The notes under the pieces were generated by a model. That model saw only the letters and a list, made by a program, of their open reading frames with translations. It was not told the origin of the DNA and made no database searches. A stretch of DNA of 64,000 bases, from NCBI RefSeq assembly GCF_000151315.2, contig NW_011887293.1, forward strand, positions 1,279,585 through 1,343,584, given 5' to 3'. This stretch comes from Capsaspora owczarzaki ATCC 30864 (lineage: Eukaryota; Opisthokonta; Filasterea). Made by a program: the position numbers and the translations under genes. Below, in pieces: positions 12,801 to 21,925 of the stretch. Position 1 is the first letter of the stretch. The number at the start of each line of letters is the position of its first letter.

Positions 12801-13641
12801 CCGCCAAAAAGCAGCGCGAAGAGGACGTGCGCAAGAAGCGCGAGGAGACACGCAAGATGGCCCCACCAACCTCAAGCGTTCTTGGCCAACGTGCTACTGC
12901 AGCGCCAGCGCCAGTGTCGTCGTCGTCGTCGTCGTCGTCGTCCGCTATGCTGGTTGCTCCGGCATCACCTGCTGCTCTCGCGCTCGACACGACGGCCACG
13001 GCTTTGGCAGCCACCTCACCCCTTGCATTTAGCACTGTGGCAGACACGACTGGCCCACTAGACTTTGCCATGGCCAAGTCCACCGATTCCTCAGTCACCA
13101 CCAGCCCTACCGGCTCGGCGGACACAACCTTGGTCGGCTCGTCCAAGACATCCCCTGTCGAAGGCGCTGCGGCTCGTGTTGCAACTCTCCCGACAGCAAC
13201 CGGCGCTGCCGCTCAAGTCGATCGCAAGAAGAACCTCGCCGAACGAGAGCAGCTCTTGCTCAAGAAGCTCGCAGACCGCGAGGCCAAGCATGCCACCTCA
13301 GCCACTACTGGCGGCGCAACCGGCTCCAGCCTGGTGACTCCAGCACAGACAGTCATGCAAACACCCGTTGCAAACACTGCCACTCTCACCCGCCCGCTTG
13401 TGCCCCATGTCACGGCTGCTGCGGCGCCCACCACCAACTCGTCTGGTCCGATCAGCTCATCCGCAGTCCTCAAGTCACTCAAGTCAAGCAATGGTGCAGC
13501 GCCTTCGCATGCTGGATACTCATCCTTGCTCAAAAAGCCCTCGCCCGTCGCTACGAGCTCGATGTTGCCTTCAATGGCCCCAGCAACGGCGATGACTAGT
13601 GGCGCTCCTTTGATGGCAGCAGCACCGACTGCACCTGTCCT

Positions 13642-13709
<68 letters not shown>

Positions 13710-13753
13710 AGTGGCGCTCCTTTGATGGCAGCAGCACCGACTGCACCTGTCCT

Positions 13754-13803
<50 letters not shown>

Positions 13804-14267
13804 TGTTGCCCGTCACATCATCGTCCTCTACACCTGCACCGGAAGCTGCTGTCCAATCGGCGCCTGTCGTCCAGCCGACCGTCACTCCCATTTCCGCCAT
13901 TGCCAACTCGTCGGCAGCCGCAGCCGCCGCAGTCGCAGCAACGTCCTCATCCATGAGCTCGCCGCGATCGTACGACAGCTATGATCTGACGGATGGTCAC
14001 ACAGACACGTCGGATGAGGAGGCAGAACTGGCAAACCCCCGTCCAGTCAAGCGAATTCCGATGTGGGCCCAAAATCCCCAGCTCAAGACTGCCATTTACA
14101 TGCAGGCCGTCCAAAACCGCAATGTGGACGAGATTTTCCCCGTGTTTGAGCATCCAAACCTCGCGCTCATCTTCACCCGCCCTGTCGAGGCCGCACCACG
14201 GAAGGAGCGCAAGCTGTCGGATGTCTGGGTCTTGAGCCCGACCTCGTCTCCCCGCTACCGCAAGTAG
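9810..14267 (+). CDS. INCENP: INCENP, inner centromere protein of the chromosomal passenger complex
   Basis: Exons 9810-9961, 10267-10345 and 10469 onward. The N-terminal 77 residues resemble the CEN box that binds Survivin and Borealin, including LLPKTPS followed by basic RNNRRRNR (human LMPKTPSQKNRRKKRR). A very long Ala/Pro/Thr-rich region follows, then a charged single alpha-helix (codons at 12681-12860, EADERRKEERRLRDE style). The C-terminus has the Aurora-binding IN-box: RIPMWAQNPQLKTAIYMQ, NVDEIFPVFEHP and a terminal TSS (SPTSSPRYRK). The frame is interrupted at 13709 by a tandemly duplicated TCG-repeat block; splicing out 13642-13711 (GT...TAG, all repeat) would restore one frame of 1319 aa. 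It is about 1.4 times the length of human INCENP, mostly from low-complexity sequence. Confidence 0.88.
13598..13803. repeat. 112-bp tandem duplication with (TCG)n serine-codon tracts in INCENP
   Basis: Two head-to-tail copies of a block beginning agtggcgctcctttgatggc and ending in a long TCG run, starting at 13598 and 13710. The 112-base offset is not a multiple of three, so the second copy sits in the +1 frame and a TAG arises at the junction. The first TCG tract is about 70 bases, the second about 45. A (TCG)n tract of this kind is error-prone in assembly. Confidence 0.9.
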
Positions 14268-14836
14268 ACTAGGCCGCAGATCCGACGAGTCTCTTGATAT
14301 TGCACGAGTTTGAAATTTTGCGGCCTTGGTTTCGGGGTTGTTCAACGACTGCCGCGTATTTTTTTTCCTTACCTTGAATTTATCTTGTTAAATAAGTTGA
14401 TTGGTGTTGTTGATTGATGTTGTTGATTGATGTTGTTGATTGTGTGTCTTGTCTCCCCTTGTTGCAAAGCGTGCAGGGTTGCTATTGCCCTTTTTGTACC
14501 CGTCATAATATAATCTCCCAGTTTCCCGCTTCTGTTCAGTGGATGCTCGCGCTTTTTTGTGAAGGTGGTACAGGTAATATCTCCAATTCACAAAATTCAC
14601 AGAGTCTATTATTTGTCGCACAGCAACACTATTCGCAAACCAAAATCTCAGAACATCAACAAACACAAACAGAATCCTTTCGTTCGTTCGTCGTTACGCC
14701 AAACCAAGCCGAGCGTCGAGTGCTTCTCGTTTTTTTTTTTTTTGTTGCATTGTACTTGTCATCGAATGGACCTTCTCAAGCAATCAGCCAAACACAGATA
14801 CACAAGGGGCCGCCGGGGGCGCTGAGTCGTGGCATG
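14268..14836. other. Convergent intergenic region, INCENP / bZIP
   Basis: About 570 bases between two gene 3' ends. It contains a run of gttgattgat-type repeats (14400-14445) and a T15 tract near 14730-14744. No coding or RNA feature is recognised. Confidence 0.6.
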
Positions 14837-15613
14837 TCAGCTGAGCGGCTGATTGACCGCAGCTAATCCTGCCTGTGATGACGGCGATGCTGCCGATGAT
14901 GATAATGCTGACGACGACGATGATGGAGCACCAGTACCAGTACCAGTGCCAGTAGCTGCAGTCGCAGTAGCTGCAGTGGCAGTACCAGTCGCTGCAGCAG
15001 CAGTGGCCGCAGCCATCTTCTCCCGCAGCGCTTGGACTTCGGTCTCCATCTTTGCCATTGCGGTCTTGAGGTCGCCGTTGCGCTCGACCATGTGCCGCGC
15101 GCGCTGCTGCAGCTGATGCTCGCGCTGCTTCTTCTTGAGCCGCGATTTGGCCGCCGCGGTCTTGTTGCGCTCCCGCAGCTTGTTCTTGTTGGACTCGTCG
15201 TCGTCGCCGCTGCCGGTCTCAGCGGGATTCGCGCCCAAGTGGTCGTCACTCCCGCCAAATAGGCCAACGCCGACGCCACCAGCGCTGCCGCCAGTGCTCT
15301 CGACGCTCAGCACGGGGTTGTACAGCGTCCGCAGCCCGGCCGTGCCGAGGTCGCCGTGGCTGGCGGCGGGATGCTGCCCAGAGAGCCGACTCGCCAGAGC
15401 GGCAACTTCCGACAGGCTTGAAAAGTCGAGCCCGAGCCCGAGTCCCAGCTGAACGAGCTGCTGCTGAGTGTGGTGATGCTGCTGTTGCTGTTGCTGTTGC
15501 TGTTGTTGATGGGCGTAGGTGGGCGCGGATGCGGCGACTCCCATGATGCTGGTGGCTGGCGCTGCATTGGGCTGGCTGAGCTCGCCTGCTGGCGGCCACC
15601 CCGTCGAGTTCAT
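14837..15613 (-). CDS. bZIP transcription factor, ATF/CREB-like
   Basis: A single-exon ORF of 258 aa. The basic region reads LRERNKTAAAKSRLKKKQRE (the NxxAAxxSR signature), followed by a leucine-zipper-like heptad stretch up to about residue 205 (HQLQQRARHMVERNGDLKTAMAKMETEVQALREKM). Upstream are a His/Gln-rich run (residues 36-52) and an acidic GSGDDDESNK linker just before the basic region; downstream is an Ala/Thr/Gly-rich tail. ERNxxAA with KKK most resembles ATF2/CREB-type bZIPs, but I cannot place the subfamily. It is predicted to dimerise and bind DNA in the nucleus. The gene is divergent from TFB1M, with 244 bases between the start codons. Confidence 0.85.
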   Translation of the reverse strand: MNSTGWPPAGELSQPNAAPATSIMGVAASAPTYAHQQQQQQQQQQHHHTQQQLVQLGLGLGLDFSSLSEVAALASRLSGQHPAASHGDLGTAGLRTLYNPVLSVESTGGSAGGVGVGLFGGSDDHLGANPAETGSGDDDESNKNKLRERNKTAAAKSRLKKKQREHQLQQRARHMVERNGDLKTAMAKMETEVQALREKMAAATAAAATGTATAATATAATGTGTGTGAPSSSSSALSSSAASPSSQAGLAAVNQPLS

Positions 15614-15857
15614 TCAACGAAAAGAAATTCACACACACACAAAGGAAAATAAAGCAAGAGTGATTACTATCACGGAATTGACAATCCGAAACGAGGTTTT
15701 GGCAGGGATTGAGATGGCAGGACTCTCAATCATCCCACGATCACAATCCAAACCATTGATTCAGCTTCAATGACACTATCAATTACTTGTGCTTGAGTTG
15801 AATACTCGAGATCACCAAACCGAACCTCAGTCCTCTCTCTTTCTCTCTCTCTCTCTA

Positions 15858-17906
15858 ATGCAACTGCCAAAGCTGCCGTCCGTCGCAGACCTCATCCGGC
15901 TGTACGGTCTGTCCGCCAAGTCGCAGCTCAGCCAGAACTTTATCCTGGATCTCAATGTCACAAGTACGAATGGCTTTTTGCTGTAGTGCGTTGTTTTGAG
16001 TGGTGGAAGCCGGGCAGCAGTGGATGGCTCACCTTCTTGGCGCTTGGTTTCCTCGCGACAGATCGCCTCATTGCGCCGGCCAAGCTCAAGGACGCCATCG
16101 TCATCGAAGTCGGATCTGGTAATGCCGCGCTTGTACAATTCTGAACGAGAAGCAGTCGGGTCGGGAGGCTGGGGTTGACGTGGTCTCACCTCATGGCTTC
16201 TGCGCACACTGTTGCAGGTCCCGGCGCGCTCACTCGCTCCATCCTGGAAGCAGGGCCCAAGAAGGTGTTTGCCATTGAGAAGGATCGCCGATTTCTGCCT
16301 TCATTGCAGGTGAGGTCTTTGATGCGAGATCTCCCTCCCTTTGTTCCTGACCAAAGTCCATGCTCACTTGTTGACGCGCTGGGGTTTTTTTGTTCAGCTA
16401 CTCGCGGAGGCGGCTGAAGGGCGAATGCAAGTCGTGCATCACGATATTCTAACTCTTGATTATACAAAGCTATTGGCGCCGCTCGTCAAGCCTCAGCCAT
16501 GGAGTGGTGAGCTCTCATTTCCCTTTCTTGTCCATGCCCGCGAATTGATTTTGCTCACTTGCACGGTCGCACGGTCGCATGTTGTCTTGCCAGAGCCAAG
16601 TAATGGCGTCTACATTATCGGAAATCTGCCGTTCAACATTTCCACACGATTGCTAGTGGATTTAGTACACGATTGTCGACTCAAACGAGGCGTGTTTGGG
16701 TTTGGCCGCACGCACTTGCTCTTTACGTTTCAACATGAAGTAGCTGAGGTGAGTCATTTGTGCTTCCAATCTCTCGATGACGCTGTTCATCTTTTGCAAG
16801 ACGCATCGGACTTTAACCACGAGAACTCATTCTTGTCATGTCATTTTGATGTTCATTTTTTTGTAAGCGAATTGTCGCCAAACCTGGAACAAGCGATCGG
16901 AGTCGTCTGTCGCTCCTAGTGCAGCACGCTTTCGCTGCTCGGTATCACTATCACATGCCAAACACTGTGTTTGTACCGCCGCCAAAGGTGCAAGTGGGTG
17001 GTGTCTACTTTGCCCCATTGGAGCAACCAATGACAGCAGCTCCGATTGCCTCAGTGGAGCTGGTTGCGCAGCACATTCTAAACCAACGTGGCAAATTCAT
17101 CTCTAATGGCGTTGGGTAAGCTGCAGTTCATGCTTTTGTTTCAACCCAAGAGGAGGTTGGTGCGCATTGACATTTCATTTATTGTTTTTTTTTGTGTGTT
17201 TGTTTTTGAAAATGCCTTGGCGTGTTTCAGGCGTCTAGTCGGCGGCAATGCAGACATTGCACTGCAACTGCTGGAACAGGCCAAAATACCTCCAACGACG
17301 CGTGTTTCGAATGTATCAACAGAGCAGTTTGCCGCGTTGGTTGACGCGTACGAAGCCCATTTACAATCGCCGCTGGCGGCAACGCATGGCGGTCCGATGA
17401 TGAGCCCGTCGCAACGCGAAGCAAAGCGAATCAAGTTGATGCACCGGCTCGAACGTCTGTCCGAGAAGGGTGCGGTGGATTGGACTGAATTGCGGCCAGA
17501 CCCATCGGGCCGAGCGGCCGACGATCAGGATCCTGCCCGTGCCAACAAGAGTGGAAACGTTGTCAAGGTCGTTTCCTCTCGCAACGCCGCAGTCATGGTT
17601 CTACCCGCACGAGCCTCGTCCTCCCCCGAGGAGATGCGCGCCGGTAACAAGTATGCCGACCAGATTGGTCGGAAAAAGGTCAAGCGATCGCCAGCGGCGG
17701 CGGCTGCTGCTGCTTCAGGGTCGGCAGAAGGAGGTGCTTCACCTTCCCTGCCACAAGACAACGACGAAGGAGTGTCCACACTGGTTGTTTGTCGGTGCCG
17801 TAGTAGTAGAAAACAAAACAAAACAAAACAAACAAAAAAACAACACCGCGTTTCAGCTCATGTTGCGCCTCCCTCCCATCTAAGCATGCCCGAATCCGGT
17901 GTCTAG
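15858..17906 (+). CDS. TFB1M: Mitochondrial rRNA dimethyladenosine transferase (TFB1M/KsgA family)
   Basis: Seven exons (15858-15963, 16062-16118, 16218-16309, 16398-16506, 16594-16748, 16868-17115, 17231-17906) encode 480 aa. The start [18 protein letters not shown]...[12 protein letters not shown] matches TFB1M. The SAM-binding motif [16 protein letters not shown], the acidic FAIEKDRRF, and the catalytic [10 protein letters not shown] (NLPF, motif IV) are all present and in order. The enzyme family dimethylates the two adenines of the small-subunit rRNA 3' hairpin. The C-terminus is about 130 residues longer than human TFB1M and is low-complexity and basic ([16 protein letters not shown]). 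The acceptor before 16868 is AAG rather than the usual CAG/TAG, but the joined reading ([20 protein letters not shown]) fits the family. Confidence 0.93.
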
Positions 17907-18071
17907 CGAGTCGCAAACAACTTTATTGACAAAGCACGCCATCTCGGCGTGTTCTGTTACATTACTCAACCCAATCAACCCCCCTGTCACCTTCTCAAAG
18001 ACGGCTAGCGGAGAGCCAATCTCGAGTGCGAGGGCTTGCCTTTTGCCCACCCAGCATTGTAGGGAGGTGAT

Positions 18072-19172
18072 TTACTGTCGTGCGCGGTAGATAAGACCAC
18101 CAGCACCAACAAGGCTCAAGCCGAACATGACAACAAGGGCAGTGTCGAGGAGACCAGCGCCGACCGAGCGACCAGTGGGGCCGTTCTTGGTGTAGCCGCG
18201 GGCGTAGAGCTCACGGCCGATAATGTAGACGCCGGCAGCCGCAGCGGATGCATGCGGGAAGAACAGGCCCGAGATGATGTTGAGCGCAATGACGGACGCG
18301 GCGCCCTCGACGTAGTTGTAGTGCGCGCGCTGGGCGTTGTTGAAGGCCTTCCAGTCGTTCTCGTTGAGGTTGCGGCCAGTCATGTCAGGGTACTACGCAA
18401 TGCACAGCATCATCCAAACACGACCAATAAGAGCAGTCAGTTTTCCAAACCAACAATACAATACAGACAATGCGAAAATGCTGCAAAACTGTGGATACGA
18501 AACAAATGCGGAAGATTTTTGTTGGAAAATCTCCGTCTCGACACAGTTAGCAAAAAGATGCTGAGACACAATGTTCGAACATCCTCAAACGAGCAAAAGA
18601 AAGATAACAAAAACAACAAAAAAAGAGATCACATTCGGAACATGAAAAGCGTCAAAAAAAAAAAAAATAACAAGAAAAATAAGAATCAGAATGGAAAACA
18701 AAAAAAAAAAAAAAAAAGTTGTCCAACTTTTTGTTGTCCAACTTTGTGGTGCGGAAAATTACGAAGAACAAGTCCAAGTTGACGAAAGACAACAACAAAG
18801 AAACCGATGATGAAGAAGAAGAGGATGATGATGATGATGAAGAAACAAGCAGATCAAAACACAACGCAGAGTCAATCCTGACTTACGGGGACCTTGAACT
18901 GGGAGCGGGCACCGCCGGCGTAGCGGAAGCCAGTGTAGACGACCTGAGCGCTAATGAGCGTAGCAGTGATCAGCGGCTGCGCAACGCAACGAGAGTGGAG
19001 AAGCAGAGTCGAACGCGAGGATTGTGTGAGACAAAGCATTCAGCCAATGCGATCTGCATCCGGAGTTCAGAGTGCACGAGCATGCAGCAAGCAACAAAGG
19101 GAGATCGGGAGAGCAATGTGGGAATGGAAGACGCACCCAGCCGAAAGCAGCGGGGATTGCGAGGGATGCCAT
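18072..19172 (-). CDS. Microsomal glutathione S-transferase 3-like MAPEG protein
   Basis: Exons 19172-19137, 18976-18887 and 18392-18072 give 148 aa, the usual MAPEG size. The joined sequence has three to four hydrophobic segments and MGST3-type motifs: VVYTGFRYAGGARSQFKVPYP, FNNAQRAHYNYVEG (family FNCIQRAHQNxxE) and AGVYIIGRELYARGY (family VGRVLYAYGY). MGST3-type enzymes are integral ER membrane glutathione transferases/peroxidases. The 12-codon first exon is supported by an exact GTGCGT donor and frame. Intron 2 (18393-18886) is unusually long for this window and A-rich. Substrate unknown. Confidence 0.9.
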
Positions 19173-20039
19173 GTTGGTAGTCAAATTTGAATTTTGAAGA
19201 CTGAACCGGCTCATGCGGAACTTTAAACGTTTGACTCGGCAATAATTTCTGGGTTTCGCGAAGCCCAGAGCGAGAGTCGAGTGACGTGGCATTGTGCAGA
19301 TTGGAAAGCAACTTGCATGACTGTGATGAGAAGTCAAAATGGAGGGCAGAGGGTGAGCGGGGAAACAGCGCATCGAGTTAACGCAAGTGCTCGATCGGCT
19401 GCATTTGTTGGCCAAGCGCGTCTCACAAGGATGTCATTGCGAATTTAGTTCAAGCACCAAGTTGTGCTTTGCGGGATGGAGCTTTCATACAGTAATGGTA
19501 ATGGTTGGGAGAGGTGATGGTCGGCGTTGTTCGACTGATCAAACAAAGCCAACAATCCACACACACACACACACACGATCGGGTAGAAACTCAGAACAAG
19601 CATCCGCATCCCTTCCATCCATTCTCCAAATATCGTAAAAGTCGCTGATCCTCAGTTTTTTTTTTTTTGACGTTTGACCTCAACTGTAAGTGTTTCTTAG
19701 CCGTTTTCCCGCCATTTTTCGTTCTCGCTCGCACCACTTCTTTCAATACTTCTCCTTGACCTCTATGTGTGTGTTTCCTATCTGTGCGAGTACATATCGA
19801 TGCTCTTCACCTCCCTGCATCATCACATCATCATCATCATCATCAACATCATCCACGAGAAAACAAAGAACGCATTGGAACGGCTCTTTTTCCCTTTGGA
19901 CTTGTACTCTTCATCACCCCCCTTCTCGTACCAATGTGTGTGCATCATTGTGTGTCTTTGTGGGTTGCTTGCTGCCGTGCTTTGCTGCAGTGCTCCCGCA
20001 GTACCAAACACCACAGACGCTTGGCCGATCCGACAGTAG
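19173..20039. other. Divergent intergenic region, MGST3-like / Fic
   Basis: About 870 bases between divergent start codons. It holds a short CA run (19557-19575), a T12 tract (19657-19668) and a CAT run (19827-19852). ORFs read across these are low complexity and not believed. Confidence 0.6.
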
Positions 20040-21162
20040 ATGAATTACGCCGCAGCACTCCGCCAGAACTTCACAATAGCGGTCGCACAGCAATGGGACC
20101 TCAACGAGCTTCGCGCCTCTCATGGTTTAGGCAGCTCGCTCCAAAGTCTTCGCGAGTCGCTTATGACGGTGAACGGTCAGCTAGCACCGCTGAACTGGCA
20201 CAAAGATCAGGAGGTCATTATTGTTGTGATCGGGTTTTACGTGAACGACTTTTGGCGCGGGGAACTCGGTTTGTCAAGAGACGTCGACACAACACCTCTG
20301 CTCGAGCACGTTCGAAACGGCGACTCGCAGGCGTTCGAAATGATCTTGCCGCCAGCCGAAGGCCAAACCAGAACTTGGCAGAAGGTGCACAACTTCTATG
20401 CGACCGCACATGCACTCCTCCACGACAATCTCGAGGTCCCCATGTCGGAAGCGCTCTCCGCACAGGTTCAAGAGATTCGACGCCAACTCCGCGACCGACC
20501 GTTTGACGCCAGTCTGGCTAGAGACGTTCATCGCATTGTGAGTATGACTGCAGAGCCAAAACTACCACTCAAAGGATCATTATTGCCTTGTTCTGACCTC
20601 CAATCCGCTGTATGCAATGCTGTACTGTAGGTGATGCATGACTGCATGGATTACGCAGGAGAGTATCGCACAATTCAAGTCCAACCTCTGAACTCAAATG
20701 TTGCATACGCAACGCCAAGCAAGATTAGCCAACGACTGGACGCGCTGTTTGCCATCACGCAAGAGCTCATGCCCGCCACAGTGACGACCACGGAGCTGTT
20801 CGACCAGGCCATTAAGGTCAGGAGCCTCAACTTCATGAAATAGCGTCACAATCTGCCGCGTTAACCTTCACGCTCGACGCATGAATGCGATTCGACTTGA
20901 GCAGGTGGCCGGCGTTTTCTTTCGCGAGTTTCTCCTCATTCATCCATTCAGGAACGGAAACGGGCGTGTTGCGCGGTTGCTTTTAAGCTATCTGCTGCGC
21001 GCCACCACTGCTGTCCCCGTGTCTCTGTTCATCAACAACAGAGCAGAGTACATCGAAGTATTGGAGAACTGTCCTGCTGAGAAAGTACCGTGGGCGTGCA
21101 TTGGCTACATTTTGCGTTGCTGCCTCCACCAGGCCAGTCAAATGCACTATCTAGCCATGTAA
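20040..21162 (+). CDS. Fic (Fido) domain protein
   Basis: Exons 20040-20537, 20631-20816 and 20905-21162 encode 313 aa. The third exon carries the Fic signature HPFRNGNGRVAR (consensus HPFx[D/N]GNGRxxR), with catalytic His and phosphate-binding GNGR intact. Upstream, DYAGEYRTIQVQP matches the conserved G-x-YR segment preceding the Fic core, and a helical region precedes it. Fic enzymes usually transfer AMP, or another nucleotide or phosphate group, to Ser/Thr/Tyr of target proteins. No signal peptide, membrane segment or TPR repeats are seen, unlike FICD/HYPE. I could not find a clear inhibitory (S/T)xxxE(G/N) helix. Target unknown. Confidence 0.85.
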
Positions 21163-21925
21163 TTCTGCAGAATCGGATCCGAGGATGTGTTTGCTCTCCC
21201 ACACATTCGCCGGCTGGATTGATTCACGATTCATGCCAAATAAACACCAAAAAAAGGACACTCCAGTTTGTTGTGGTTGACAGGTCAAGCCACCCCCCAT
21301 CGCATCAATCGCTCTCTCTCGCCTTCTGGAGATCATCCACACGCAACATAAGATCACAGAACAATGTCATTGCGAGTGGTTTGATCGTGTCGACAGCCCC
21401 CTCCCCCACCACCGGCTACAAGTCTCACGGTTGCTGCGATGGCTCAGGACGCATGTTTTTTTTTTTTTTTTTTTTTTTTTTGTTTCTTTTCCTTCTTTCG
21501 CTCCGTGCCTGACTGTCGGCATTCGTGCATATGATTGTGCACTCGATCGCTTGTAGAGCCACAAATCCGCCTTCCGCGAAACAAGCACAGAGAACTTCAA
21601 TCAAATGATAAAAAGACGAAAAACTACAAACAAACAAACATAAACGGTTTCGATTTGTTCTTTGACGATCGCTTCTACTTTGGTGATTGACGTGAGAGCA
21701 CTGCGCTTGTGCTCGAACATTGTGCTTGATTCATTGAGGATGGATTCCTTGCTTAGCAAGCTATCGACTGCACGAGTGAACTCACCCCCCAAGCAAACAA
21801 GAACAGCCCCCCTCGAAACCAACCAATGAAACGAAAACAACAACAAACAAAATGAACAAATAAATCTGAACAGCTGAGACAATGATTGCTTGTTTTTGCC
21901 AACAGAACAGACGTTAACTGCAACA
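21163..21925. other. Intergenic region, Fic / LRR-GREB1-like
   Basis: About 760 bases between two plus-strand genes. It contains an uninterrupted T26 tract (21456-21481) and A/C-rich sequence close to the next start. No convincing coding exon or RNA gene is seen; a small upstream non-coding exon of the next gene is possible. Confidence 0.55.

Noticed and set aside
18437-18864. Lys/Asn-rich and Ser-rich frames near 18.4-18.9 kb
   Set aside because: They are translations of an A-rich intron of the MGST3-like gene.
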